A DNA stretch of 64,000 nucleotides. Source: JACVRM01 sp963755085. Its GTDB lineage: Bacteria; Actinomycetota; Thermoleophilia; Gaiellales; Gaiellaceae. The translations under genes and the position numbers were made by a program. Positions 33,373 through 42,549 of this stretch are shown here, one piece after another. The stretch covers positions 77,006 through 141,005 of the forward strand of contig CAVWIN010000020.1 of the NCBI GenBank assembly GCA_963755085.1, read 5' to 3'. How positions within the stretch are numbered: the stretch's first letter is position 1; every line of letters begins with the position of its first letter. Below the pieces are notes generated by a model. The model had not been told where the DNA came from. It ran no database searches and saw only the letters and a program-made list of their open reading frames with translations.

Positions 33373-35520
33373 ATGAGGATCATCAGCGCAATCGGGCGCT
33401 GGAGCGCCCGGCATCCATGGCAGGCAATCGCCCTCTGGCTCACGTTCGTCGTCGCGGCCGTCGCAGCGTCCGCGCTGACCGGCACGAAGAGCCTTCAGAA
33501 CGGCACCGTCGGCGAGTCGGCACGCGCCACCTCGCTGCTGAACCAGTACCGGCCTGGCCATGTCGAGCGGAACGACTACGGCTTCGTGCACAGCAACGCG
33601 CTCGCCGCGAGCACGCCGGCGTTCCGGAACACAGTCGCGGAGGTCCGCGGGCGGATGGAGTCCGTGCTCGGCACGACGGTCACCACCACCGTCTCCCGCG
33701 ACGGGCATTCCGTCCTGCTCACCGCCACGGCCACCCAGGAGTTCGGCGGCCCGCTGCAGGACTCGCTCGCCGCGGCGGCAGCCGCACACCCCGGCTTCAC
33801 GATCGGCGGGGACGGGCCAGGCCACGGGTCGGGCGGCTCGAGCGACCTGATTCGGGCCGAGCGACTGGCGCTTCCGGTCACCCTGCTCGTTCTGCTGATT
33901 GCCTTCGGCGCGCTCGTCGCCGCGCTGGTGCCGATGCTGCTCGGGCTCACGGCCGTGATCGCGACGTTCGGGCTGCTCGGCCCGATCAGCCAGCTCGCGC
34001 CGCTCGACGACGCCGTCAAGACGATCGTGCTGTTGATCGGCATGGCGGTCGGCGTCGACTACGCGCTCTTCTATGTCATCCGCTCCCGCGAGGAGCGGCA
34101 ACGCGGCGTGCCGGCGCACGAGGCGCTCGAGCGGACCGCGCGCACCTCGGGGCGGACCGTCGTGATCGCCGGCGCGACCGTGGCGATCGCGATGGCCGGC
34201 CAGTTCATCGTCGGCTCTGCGATCTTCACCGGCATCGCCGCCGGGACGATCGCCGTTGTCGCCTGCGCCGTCGCGGGCTCGGTCACCGTGCTCCCGGCCG
34301 TGCTCGAGCTCCTCGGCCCGCGGATCGACGCCGGCCGCATCCCCTACCTGCCCCACCTGAGCACGGCGCAGGATTCGCGCTTCTGGCCCGCCGTCGTCGA
34401 CCGCGTGCTGCGGCGCCCGGTCGTCTCGGTGGTCGTTGCCGGCGGGCTGCTCGTGGCGCTCGCGGTCCCGGCCCTCGGGATGAAGATCGCCGAGCCCGAC
34501 TCCGACGCGCTCAAGCCCTCGAGCCGGTCCGCGGCGGCGACGATGCTCCACGCCGTCTTCCCCGGGACGTCACAGCCGGCACTGCTCGTCGTCGTCAACC
34601 CGGCGGGCCAGGCCGTCCGCGTACGCACCGCGGTCGCGCGCCTCGAGCGCCTGGCCGCGGCCCAGGGGCTCGCGCACCCGCCCTTCCGCGCTGGCCAGAC
34701 CGCCGACGGCCGGGCGACACTCGTCGAGCTACCGCTGACCGGGCTCGGCGACAACACCGCCTCGAGAAACGCCGTGGAGACGCTCCGGAGCAGGCTGATC
34801 CCCGAGACGCTCGGCGGGATTCCGGGCGTCCAGACGGCCGTCGGCGGCGCGACCGCGGAGGACGTCGACTTCACGAACCACGTCAGGCACGGCATGCCGT
34901 ACGTGATCGCATTCGTGCTCACGCTGGCGTTCCTCGTGCTGCTGGTCGCGTTCCGCTCGATCGTCGTGCCGCTGAAAGCGATCGCCCTGAACCTGCTGTC
35001 GGTCACGGCCGCCTACGGCGTCATCGTGCTCGTCTTCCAGCACCACTGGGCCGAGAGCCTGCTCGGGTTCCACTCGAACGGGTCGATCATCGCGTGGCTG
35101 CCGCTCTTCCTCTTCGTGATCCTGTTCGGGCTCTCGATGGACTACCACGTCTTCATCCTCAGCCGGATCCGCGAGGCGGTCGACGACGGCGTGCCGACGG
35201 AGCAGGCGGTGCGCTACGGCATCGCGCGGACGGCGGGCGTGGTGACGAGCGCAGCCTTCGTCATGGTCGGCGTCTTCTCGATCTTCGGGACGCTGTCGCA
35301 GCTTGACGTCAAGGAGGCGGGTGTCGGCCTCGCCACCGCGGTGCTGATCGACGCGACCATCGTGCGCGGCGTGCTACTGCCCGCGTCGATGACGCTGCTC
35401 GGCGACTGGAACTGGTATCTCCCGCGCTGGTTGCAGTGGCTGCCGCAGACGAACCTGCACGCCCGGCCGCGCGAGCGCGTGGCTGCGCCGGCACTGCCGG
35501 CCGACTCACCGGGGGGTTAG
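33373..35520 (+). CDS. MMPL-family (RND) transporter
   Basis: 715 aa. N-terminal helix, extracytoplasmic domain, helix bundle (LPVTLLVLLIAFGALVAALV; GMAVGVDYALFYVIRSREE), second extracytoplasmic domain and second bundle (FVLTLAFLVLLVAFRSIV; ILFGLSMDYHVFILSRIRE). Asp-Tyr pairs in both bundles (GVDYALF, SMDYHVF) are the proton-relay residues of MMPL proteins. Exports lipids or drugs. Lies between two two-component systems. Confidence 0.95.
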   Translation: MRIISAIGRWSARHPWQAIALWLTFVVAAVAASALTGTKSLQNGTVGESARATSLLNQYRPGHVERNDYGFVHSNALAASTPAFRNTVAEVRGRMESVLGTTVTTTVSRDGHSVLLTATATQEFGGPLQDSLAAAAAAHPGFTIGGDGPGHGSGGSSDLIRAERLALPVTLLVLLIAFGALVAALVPMLLGLTAVIATFGLLGPISQLAPLDDAVKTIVLLIGMAVGVDYALFYVIRSREERQRGVPAHEALERTARTSGRTVVIAGATVAIAMAGQFIVGSAIFTGIAAGTIAVVACAVAGSVTVLPAVLELLGPRIDAGRIPYLPHLSTAQDSRFWPAVVDRVLRRPVVSVVVAGGLLVALAVPALGMKIAEPDSDALKPSSRSAAATMLHAVFPGTSQPALLVVVNPAGQAVRVRTAVARLERLAAAQGLAHPPFRAGQTADGRATLVELPLTGLGDNTASRNAVETLRSRLIPETLGGIPGVQTAVGGATAEDVDFTNHVRHGMPYVIAFVLTLAFLVLLVAFRSIVVPLKAIALNLLSVTAAYGVIVLVFQHHWAESLLGFHSNGSIIAWLPLFLFVILFGLSMDYHVFILSRIREAVDDGVPTEQAVRYGIARTAGVVTSAAFVMVGVFSIFGTLSQLDVKEAGVGLATAVLIDATIVRGVLLPASMTLLGDWNWYLPRWLQWLPQTNLHARPRERVAAPALPADSPGG

Positions 35521-35529
35521 CCCCATCCC

Positions 35530-35564
35530 GCCCGGCCGGGAGGCTCCATTGCCCCCGGCCGGGC
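35530..35564 (+). terminator. Hairpin between MMPL and second histidine kinase genes
   Basis: GCCCGGCCGGG / CCCGGCCGGGC, 11-bp perfect arms with a 13-nt loop, 9 bp after the MMPL stop and 20 bp before the kinase ATG. Probably terminates or attenuates. Confidence 0.7.
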
Positions 35565-35584
35565 GCCTGCGGCACTCTCGATCT

Positions 35585-37174
35585 ATGAGCACCGCCCGCA
35601 CACTCGTCTTCCTGGCCGCGGCAATCCCGTTCGCCGTCGTCGCCGGAGCGCTGCTCCTCGCCGGTTGGATCGTCGTGCCGCTCGTGGCGATCACGCCGCT
35701 CGTCGTGCCGGCGCTGATCGGCCTGCGTGCCGCTGTCGGCGGGCTCGCCCGCGCCGACGCCGAGCTCGCGAATCGGCTGCTCGGGACGCGCGTCGACCCT
35801 CCCGGCTCGGCCCCGCCCGCCTCGGGCTTCTGGCAGCGCGGTGCGACCGTCGTGCGCGACCAGGCGTTCTGGAGCCAGCAGCTCTACCTCCTCCAGCGCA
35901 CGCTGCTCGGCTTCGCGCTCGCCATCGCCGAGCTCACGCTGATCGCCGCCTCGCTCATGGCGATCGCGCTTCCGGTCACATACCGCTGGAACCAGCCCGA
36001 GCTCGGGTCGTGGCACGTCGACACGCTCGGGCGCTCCCTGCTCTTCGTGCCCGCCGGAGTCGCCGGTCTGGCGATCGCCCTCCTGCTGCTCCACCCGCTG
36101 GCCGCGCTGGAGCGCCTGCTCGTGAACGGCCTTCTCCATGCCCCAATTCCGGTCCCGCGTGCGGTCGCCCGCTCGCAGCGCCGGCGCGCGCTCGCGATTC
36201 ACGCAGCCGTCGTGGTCGCCGTGAGCGCAGTGATCCTCGTCGTCTGGGCGATGACCTCGCACAGCACGTTCTGGCCGGCCTGGGTGCTGCTCCCGCTCGC
36301 CCTGACGCTCGCCGTCCACGGCTGGGTGGAGCTGGTCGAGGAGCGGCCGGGCCTGATCCGTGGCCGGCACGCGAGCCGGGCGCTCGTCATCCACGGCGGC
36401 CTCGCCGTCGGCCTGACCCTCTTCCTCACCGCGATCTGGGCGCTCGCGGGCGGCGGATACTTCTGGCCGGCATGGGTCGCCCTCGGGCTCGCATCGCTGC
36501 TGCTCACGCACGTCGCCCTGAACACGGCGCAGCGCCGGAGGAGCCGGATCACCGTGCTCGAGACGACGCGCGCAGGCGCCGTCGACCAGCAGGAGGCCGA
36601 ACTGCAGCGGATCGAGCGCGACCTGCACGACGGCGCGCAGGCGCGGCTTGTCGCGCTCGGGATGAGCATCGGCATGGCCGAGCAGAAGCTCGCCGCCGAC
36701 GACCCCGACGGCGCCCGCGTGCTCCTCGACGAGGCCCGGGTCGGCGCGCGCGAGGCGCTCGAGGAGCTTCGCGACCTCGCGCGCGGCATCCACCCGCCCG
36801 TGCTCGCCGACCGCGGGCTCGAGGCCGCGGTCGCCGCACTCGCCGACCGCTCGCCACTCCGCGTCGACATCGCGGTCGACGTGGCCGAGCGCCCCGCGCC
36901 TGCGGTCGAGACTGCGGCCTACTTCGTCGTCGCGGAGGCGCTCGCGAACACGAGCAAGCACGCCGCCGCCGGGCACGTCGACATCCGCATCCGCAGGGAC
37001 CGCGACGATCTCGTCGTGCAGGTGGTCGACGACGGCCGCGGAGGCGCCAACGCGGACGGGAGCGGCCTGCGGGGCCTGGCCCGCCGCGTCGAGGCACTCG
37101 ACGGGACGCTGTCGGTGGCGAGCCCGCCCGGCGGGCCGACGGTCGTGCAGGCGGTGGTGCCGTGCGGGTCGTGA
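35585..37174 (+). CDS. Sensor histidine kinase (HisKA_3)
   Basis: 529 aa. At least six hydrophobic helices in the N-terminal half (for example LVFLAAAIPFAVVAGALLL; LFVPAGVAGLAIALLLLHPL; VVVAVSAVILVVWAM). The phospho-His is in ERDLHDGAQARLVALGMSIG, and the HATPase contains AEALANTSKHAAAGHVDI, VDDGRGGANADGSGLRGLA. Paired with the following regulator by overlap. Signal unknown. Confidence 0.94.
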   Translation: MSTARTLVFLAAAIPFAVVAGALLLAGWIVVPLVAITPLVVPALIGLRAAVGGLARADAELANRLLGTRVDPPGSAPPASGFWQRGATVVRDQAFWSQQLYLLQRTLLGFALAIAELTLIAASLMAIALPVTYRWNQPELGSWHVDTLGRSLLFVPAGVAGLAIALLLLHPLAALERLLVNGLLHAPIPVPRAVARSQRRRALAIHAAVVVAVSAVILVVWAMTSHSTFWPAWVLLPLALTLAVHGWVELVEERPGLIRGRHASRALVIHGGLAVGLTLFLTAIWALAGGGYFWPAWVALGLASLLLTHVALNTAQRRRSRITVLETTRAGAVDQQEAELQRIERDLHDGAQARLVALGMSIGMAEQKLAADDPDGARVLLDEARVGAREALEELRDLARGIHPPVLADRGLEAAVAALADRSPLRVDIAVDVAERPAPAVETAAYFVVAEALANTSKHAAAGHVDIRIRRDRDDLVVQVVDDGRGGANADGSGLRGLARRVEALDGTLSVASPPGGPTVVQAVVPCGS

Positions 37175-37806
37175 TCGCCGAGGACCTCGCCCTCCTCCGT
37201 GACGGGCTGACGCGCCTGCTGCGCGACAACGGCTTCGAGGTCGCCGCCGCGGTGCAGGACGGCGATGCGCTCGTCCACGCGATCCTCCGCGAGCGGCCCG
37301 ACATCGCGATCGTCGACATCCGGCTGCCGCCGACTTTTCGCGACGAGGGGCTCCGGGCGGCGCTCGAGGCCAGGCGCCTCGCGCCCGAGACGGCGATCCT
37401 CATCGTCTCCCAGTACGTCGAGCAGGCGTACGCCGGCGAGCTGCTCGCCGACGGTCGCGGCGGGGTCGGCTACCTCCTGAAGGACAGGATCATGGAGGTC
37501 GACGAATTCGTCGACGCCGTGCGGCGGGTCGCCGGCGGCGGAACGGCCCTCGACCCCGAGGTGGTCAGGCAGCTCTTCGCCCGCCACGAGCCGGAGGGTC
37601 CGCTCGCCGCGCTGACGCCGCGTGAGACCGAGGTGCTCGGCCTGATGGCCGAGGGCCGCTCCAACAGCGGCGTCGCGGAGGAGCTCGTCCTCACCGTCGG
37701 CGCGGTCGAGAAGCACATCGCGAGCATCTTCGGGAAGCTGCGGCTGCCGCCGTCGGACACGGACAACCGCCGCGTGCTCGCGGTGCTGACGTACCTCCGC
37801 GGCTAG
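37162..37806 (+). CDS. NarL/FixJ-type response regulator
   Basis: 214 aa from GTG 37162, overlapping the kinase end by 13 bp. VVIAEDLALLRDG opening, phospho-Asp in IAIVDIRLPP, Lys in YLLKDRIMEVDE, HTH LTPRETEVLGLMAEGRSNSG with VEKHIASIFGKL. The helix loop RLPPSDTDNRRVLAVLTYL is typical of this subfamily. Confidence 0.95.
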   Translation: MRVVIAEDLALLRDGLTRLLRDNGFEVAAAVQDGDALVHAILRERPDIAIVDIRLPPTFRDEGLRAALEARRLAPETAILIVSQYVEQAYAGELLADGRGGVGYLLKDRIMEVDEFVDAVRRVAGGGTALDPEVVRQLFARHEPEGPLAALTPRETEVLGLMAEGRSNSGVAEELVLTVGAVEKHIASIFGKLRLPPSDTDNRRVLAVLTYLRG

Positions 37807-37819
37807 CGGCGCGTATGCG

Positions 37820-38566
37820 TCAGGCCGGCTTGCCGGCCTCGATCCACCGCTCGAAGACACCGACCTGCTCGGCCGGCCAGGCGCCGTCGCACGGCATCGT
37901 CCCCGACTCGAGGCGGCCGAGGATCGCGTCGGCGTTCGCCGCCACGTCGTCGTAGGCCCACAGGTCGAAGGCGAACTGCATCGACTGGCGATCGCGCTCG
38001 CGGAACAGCGGCTTGATGTGGTCGGCGAAGCCCACTGGCTCGCCGGGGGCGGGCAGGCTCATTGCGTCGGGCACCTCCTCGATCGGGGCCAGGGCCGATA
38101 CGCGCGCATCCGGATAGGCGTCACACACCCACCACCAGCGCGGAACCGGCATGTTGGGGGGCGGGTGCGCCCCCGGCGTCGAGTTCTCCTTGGCGATGCG
38201 CGAGCCCCACTCGATGTAGGCGACGAACGCCGCGCGGAACTCGGGGTCGTCCGGCAGCCCGGCATCGTCGGCCGAGCGGCAGATCAGCTGCGCCCAGCGC
38301 GCACGCTGCTCCTCGGTGAGAGCCTTGCCAAGGTGCCGGCTGACCATGCGGTCGTACCCGCCGTACTGCTCGCTGTAGCGCTGCGGGCCGCCGAACACCT
38401 CGCCGAGCCATGCAGCGACGCGCTCGGGGTGGTCCGGGCTCATGTTGGCGAAGAGCGGGGCGAGCAGCGGGTCATCGGGCACGTACCGGCTGTAGAAGAT
38501 CCGGGTCAGCCGGAGCAGCGCCGGCGAGCCGCCGGCCCACTCGAACAGTGTCGGCTCGCTGGACAT
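37820..38566 (-). CDS. Group II truncated haemoglobin with conserved C-terminal extension
   Basis: 248 aa; a standard group II globin is about 130. The globin part (1-145) contains FYSRYVPDDPLLAPLF (B-helix Tyr) and DRMVSRHLGKALTEEQRARW, with the proximal His. The extra domain (about 165-248) has FADHIKPLFRERDRQSM, FDLWAYDDVAANADAILGRL and MPCDGAWPAEQVGVFERWI, a pattern also known in cytochrome-like small proteins, but no CXXCH is present. May bind O2 or NO; role of the extension unknown. Confidence 0.88.
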   Translation of the reverse strand: MSSEPTLFEWAGGSPALLRLTRIFYSRYVPDDPLLAPLFANMSPDHPERVAAWLGEVFGGPQRYSEQYGGYDRMVSRHLGKALTEEQRARWAQLICRSADDAGLPDDPEFRAAFVAYIEWGSRIAKENSTPGAHPPPNMPVPRWWWVCDAYPDARVSALAPIEEVPDAMSLPAPGEPVGFADHIKPLFRERDRQSMQFAFDLWAYDDVAANADAILGRLESGTMPCDGAWPAEQVGVFERWIEAGKPA

Positions 38567-38580
38567 CGGACCGCCGCCGA

Positions 38581-38823
38581 CTACTGCTCGTAGTTCTCGA
38601 CGACCTCGCTCCGCCGCACGTCCGCCGTCTCGGGGTCGAGCCCGGCCTCGCGCGCGGCGCGGCGCTGGCGGAGCAGGTCCCAGCACTGGTCGAGCGACAC
38701 CTTCACCGACTTGAGCCGGCGGCGGTCGTCATCCGTCGCGGTGCCGTCGGACTCGCGACTCCAGAGCTCGTGCTCCTCGTCGACGAGCTGCTCGATGGAG
38801 TCGTGGATCTGCGGGTCTTGCAT
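38581..38823 (-). CDS. DUF2630-family protein
   Basis: 80 aa: IHDSIEQLVDEEHELWSRES, then DRRRLKSVKVSLDQCWDLLR, the short two-helix pattern of DUF2630. Function unknown. Lies between the globin and protease genes on the same strand, probably co-transcribed. Confidence 0.92.
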   Translation of the reverse strand: MQDPQIHDSIEQLVDEEHELWSRESDGTATDDDRRRLKSVKVSLDQCWDLLRQRRAAREAGLDPETADVRRSEVVENYEQ

Positions 38824-38837
38824 GGGTCCTCCCTGGG

Positions 38838-39779
38838 TCAGAGCTCGTCGGCAACGAGCTCGAGGTCGACGACGCGCTCGTCTCGCGCGATCGTCAGGGT
38901 CACCGGCGTGCCGATCAAATCGCCGGTCATCAGGCGCTGCAACCCGGTGACGTCCTCCACCGCCGTGCCGTCGAGGGCGAGGACGAGGTCGCCTGCCCGC
39001 AGGCCGGCGCGGTCGGCGGGGCGGCCTTCCACGACCTCGACGATCTCGACGCACCCGTTACGGCCGAGCTCCCGGGCCAGACGGGGCGGGAGCGGCCGCG
39101 CGCCGAGCCCGGCGCCCAGGTACGCGCGCCGGAACCTCCCCTCCGTCATCAGCGCGCCGACGATGCGGCGCGTCGCGGCGTTGATCGGCACCGCGAGGCC
39201 GAGACCGACACCCGCGACGGCGGTGTTTATCCCGACCACGGAGCCGCGTGCGTCAGCGAGCGCGCCGCCCGAGTTGCCGGGATTCAGCGCCGCGTCTGTC
39301 TGAATCACGTTCTCGATCAGGCGCGAGGCGGAGCCCGAGCGCGTCGGCAGCGCGCGGCCGAGCGCGGAGACGACCCCGGCAGTCACCGAGCCGGCGAAGC
39401 CGTGCGGGTTCCCGATGGCGACCACGAGCTGGCCGACGCGGAGGCGCTCCGCGTCGCCGAGCTCGGCGGCAACGAGCCCGCCACTGGCCGCACGGATCAC
39501 AGCCAGATCGGATAGCGGATCGCGCCCGACGACATCGAAAGCAAGCTCGCTGCCGTCCGAAAACGACGCGCGGCCGCCGCGGCTGCGGTCGACCACGTGG
39601 GCCGACGTAAGCATGAAGCCGTCCGCGGTGATGACGACGCCGCTGCCCCCGCCACGCCTGACGCGGAGGTTCCCAACCGACGGCGAGAGCCGCTCGGCGA
39701 CGAACGTGACGGCCCGCGAGTAAGCGTCGAGCGCGTCGTCGCCCGGGACGTCGTCGGAGACGAGGCGGACCGCGTCCAT
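38838..39779 (-). CDS. HtrA/DegP-like trypsin-type serine protease with PDZ domain
   Basis: 313 aa from the ATG at 39779; the longer frame to 39827 lacks family similarity. Protease domain with catalytic His in TSAHVV, Asp in DPLSDLAVI, Ser in NPGNSGGALA, then a C-terminal PDZ (VVEGRPADRAGLRAGDLVLA). No signal peptide or membrane anchor is visible, unlike most HtrA proteins, so it may be cytosolic. Probably stress-related quality control. Confidence 0.93.
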   Translation of the reverse strand: MDAVRLVSDDVPGDDALDAYSRAVTFVAERLSPSVGNLRVRRGGGSGVVITADGFMLTSAHVVDRSRGGRASFSDGSELAFDVVGRDPLSDLAVIRAASGGLVAAELGDAERLRVGQLVVAIGNPHGFAGSVTAGVVSALGRALPTRSGSASRLIENVIQTDAALNPGNSGGALADARGSVVGINTAVAGVGLGLAVPINAATRRIVGALMTEGRFRRAYLGAGLGARPLPPRLARELGRNGCVEIVEVVEGRPADRAGLRAGDLVLALDGTAVEDVTGLQRLMTGDLIGTPVTLTIARDERVVDLELVADEL

Positions 39780-39836
39780 CGTCGGGCCACCGTAGCTCGC
39801 CCCCGCAGGGCTACGTCGTTCCGCCATGCTCTACGG

Positions 39837-40349
39837 GTGCCGGCCGTCCGTCTGGAGCTGCTGTCCGACGCGCACGTCGAGGAGCTCGAGCGCCTCGCCG
39901 CCGACCCAGAGGTCCAGCGCAACACGTACGTCCCCGAGCCGCCGCCGCCGGGGTTCGGGTGCACCTGGCTCGAGGCCTATGAGAAGGCGCGCGAGGCGGG
40001 CACGCGCGAGGGCTTTGCCATCCTGGACCGCGACACCGGCGCGTTTCTCGGCCTCGCGGCCGCCGTGCACCTCGACGAGGATGCCGGCGAGGCCGAGCTC
40101 GGCTACATCCTGGCGCCCGAGGCGCGCGGCCGCGGCGCGGCCACGGAGGCGTTGCTGCAGCTGACCGACTGGGCGTTCGGCCGCGGCCTCGTCCGGCTCG
40201 AGCTGCGGATCGACGCCGGCAACGACCGGTCTGTCCGCGTCGCCGAGCGGTGCGGTTACACGCGTGAGGGGCTGCTCCGCTCCGTCCACTTCAAGGACGG
40301 GCGGCGCACCGATCTGCTTATTTACTCGCGGCTTCCGGAAGACCCATAA
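39837..40349 (+). CDS. GNAT-family N-acetyltransferase (RimJ/RimL-like)
   Basis: 170 aa, GTG start. VRLELLSDAHVEELERLAAD, acetyl-CoA-binding APEARGRGAATEAL, then ELRIDAGNDRSVRVAERCGY and TREGLLRSVHFKDGRRTDLL, the RimJ/L layout. Substrate may be a protein N-terminus or a small amine. The 3' end overlaps the convergent MarR gene by 32 bp. Confidence 0.92.
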   Translation: MPAVRLELLSDAHVEELERLAADPEVQRNTYVPEPPPPGFGCTWLEAYEKAREAGTREGFAILDRDTGAFLGLAAAVHLDEDAGEAELGYILAPEARGRGAATEALLQLTDWAFGRGLVRLELRIDAGNDRSVRVAERCGYTREGLLRSVHFKDGRRTDLLIYSRLPEDP

Positions 40350-40824
40350 GCGGCGCGCAGCGCGGCTCGTGCCGCTCCGCGAGCTTCATCAGCAGGCGAT
40401 GAAGCTCGTCGCGCTCCGCGTCGTCGAGCGGCGCGAGGAACTCGTCGTCAAGCCGCTTCGACAATGCGCGCAGCTTCGTGAGCGCCTTCCTGCCGTCCGG
40501 CGTCAGCTGCACGAGGTGGCGCCGGCGGTCGGCCTTGTCGCGCTGCCGCTCGATCAGGTGCTGCTCCTCGAGCTCGTCGAGGATGCCGACCAGCTGGCTG
40601 CGGTCGTAGCCGAGGGCGTCGGCGATCGCCGCCTGCGTCTCGCGATGGCCCTCGTCGAGCGCGGCGAGAACGGCGTAGCTGTACGGGCTGTGCCCCGCCT
40701 CTTCGAAGGCGGCCATTGCACGCCCCTTGGCGCCGAACCCGAGCCGCTTGAGCAGGAACGACGTCGAATCGACCAGCTCCGCCGGGAGCCTCGGTGACTT
40801 GTGGACTTTCAGGTCGAGCGTCAT
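40318..40824 (-). CDS. MarR-family transcriptional regulator
   Basis: 168 aa from the ATG at 40824. Winged helix: SPYSYAVLAALDEGHRETQA, IADALGYDRSQLVGILDELE, RQRDKADRRRHLVQLTPDGR. Divergent from the DHA2 transporter with an operator between; it most likely represses that exporter and responds to its substrate. Confidence 0.95.
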   Translation of the reverse strand: MTLDLKVHKSPRLPAELVDSTSFLLKRLGFGAKGRAMAAFEEAGHSPYSYAVLAALDEGHRETQAAIADALGYDRSQLVGILDELEEQHLIERQRDKADRRRHLVQLTPDGRKALTKLRALSKRLDDEFLAPLDDAERDELHRLLMKLAERHEPRCAPLMGLPEAASK

Positions 40825-40860
40825 AGCAAAATTAGTGTAGCGCACCCGATAGTGGTTCTG

Positions 40861-40885
40861 TATAATCGTGGAAGCTATCCACGAT
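40861..40885 (+). promoter_or_regulatory. TATAAT -10 box with overlapping MarR operator
   Basis: TATAAT at 40861-40866 is a perfect -10 hexamer for the transporter. ATCGTGGA-AGCTA-TCCACGAT (40865-40885) has 8-bp perfect arms and covers the expected transcription start, the classic arrangement for MarR repression. No convincing -35 box. Confidence 0.75.
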
Positions 40886-40899
40886 AGGGGGATTCACTA

Positions 40900-42352
40900 G
40901 TGGGATTCGCATCAGATCAAACACGGCGCTGGCTCGTTCTGGCGCTGACCGTAACAGCACAGTTCATGGTCATTCTCGATGTGGCGGTGGTCGTCGTGGC
41001 CCTGCCCGAGATCAAGAACGACCTCGGCTTCTCGCAGGAAGGCGTCCAGTGGGTCGTCACCGCGTACTCCATCCTCTTCGCCGGGACGCTGCTCCTGGGT
41101 GGTCGGCTTGCCGACCTGCTCGGTCGCAGGCGCGTCTTCGCGGCCGGGGTGGCGGTGTTCGCCATCGGATCGCTCCTCTCCGGCATCGCGTGGTCCGAGG
41201 CAGCCCTCGTGGGCGCCCGCGCGCTCCAGGGCTTCGGCGGCGCACTGCTCTCCCCCGCCGCGCTCTCGATCATCATCACCACGTTCCCGGAGGGCCGCGA
41301 GCGCAACCGCGCGCTCGGCATCTGGGGCGGCGCGGCCGCCGCCGGCGGCTCGGCGGGCGTCCTGCTCGGCGGGCTGCTCACGAGCTATGCCGGATGGCCG
41401 TGGATCTTCTACATCAACCTGCCCGTGGCCATCGTCACGCTTGCCGCGACGCCGTTCCTGCTCGCGGAGAGCCGCGGCTACCTCACGCATCGCCACTTCG
41501 ACGTCGCCGGCGCCGCGACCGTCACCGCCGGCCTGATGACGCTCGTCTACGGCCTCGTATACGCCGGCGGGCACGCGTGGGGCGACTCGCAGACGATCGC
41601 CCTGCTCGCCGCTGTCTGCCCTGCTCCTGGCCGCGTTCTTCCTGATCGAGTGGCGATCGAAGGCGCCGCTGCTCCCGCTCCGGCTCCTGCGCTCCCGGAC
41701 GCTCTCCGCCGCGAACGCGACGATGATCGGCGTCGGGGCGCTCGCCTTCGGCAACTTCTTCCTCGTCACGCTCTACCTGCAGGACGTCCTCGGTTACTCG
41801 GCGATCGAAACCGGCGTCGCGTTCATCGCGATCACCCTCTCGATCGGCGTCTTCTCGAACATCGGGCCCGTGCTCGCAAGCCGGTACGGCGTCCGCCGCG
41901 TGCTCAGCACGGGCATGGCGCTGAGCGCGCTCGGCGTGCTGCTCTACGCCCAGATGCCGGCCGGCGGCCAGTACTTCTGGGACGTCTTCCCCGCGCTGAT
42001 CGTCACCGGCGTCGGCCTCGGCCTGACGTTCGTGCCGGTCACGATCGCCGCCCTCCAGGGCGTGTCTCCGGCCGACGCGGGGATCGCGTCCGGCCTGATC
42101 AACACCACGCGCCAGATCGGCGGCGCCGTCGGCATCGCCGCCGTGACCACGATCGCCGCCACCGTCGCGGCCAACGACACGGGCGCCACCCACGCCGAGG
42201 CGCTCACCCACGGCTTCCACGCCGCGTTCTACGCCCTCGCAGCGATCGCGCTCCTCGGCTCGCTCACCGCTGCGGCATTCCTCGGCCGGCCTAGCACTGT
42301 GGCCGAGCCGGACCAGCTCGACGACGTGGTCATCCTCGAGGAGGCCGCGTGA
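40900..42352 (+). pseudogene. DHA2-family MFS exporter, one-base frameshift
   Basis: Frame 1 encodes the first half (FMVILDVAVVVVALPEIKND, QWVVTAYSILFAGTLLLGGR) to LLAAV at 41616; an extra T at 41617 shifts it. Frame 3 then continues the transporter (ALLLAAFFLIEWRSKAPLLP, MIGVGALAFGNFFLVTLYLQ) to the stop at 42352. Full product about 483 aa. The break is in a loop-to-helix region, and both halves are otherwise well conserved, so a base-calling error is quite possible. Confidence 0.88.
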
Positions 42353-42363
42353 AGGGAGGAACC

Positions 42364-42549
42364 ATGGAGACGACCAGGACGTTCCGCGAGCTCGACGACC
42401 TCGTGCTGCACCTGAAGGGGCTCGTCATGGTGCGCCGCCTTCGCGAGGAAAGCGGCGCCGGCTCCGACGAGCTCGGCATGTTCAGCGCCGAGATCGACAC
42501 CGTCCGCAACCGGCTCGCCACGCTTGTGGCGAGCCGGCCGCGCGCCTAG
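42364..42549 (+). CDS. Small hypothetical helical protein
   Basis: 61 aa, ATG with GGGAGGA 4-5 nt upstream. Helical: FRELDDLVLHLKGLVMVRRL, then EIDTVRNRLATLVASRP. Begins 11 bp after the transporter stop, so co-transcribed with it; its end overlaps the convergent dehydrogenase stop by 4 bp. Function unknown. Confidence 0.7.
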   Translation: METTRTFRELDDLVLHLKGLVMVRRLREESGAGSDELGMFSAEIDTVRNRLATLVASRPRA

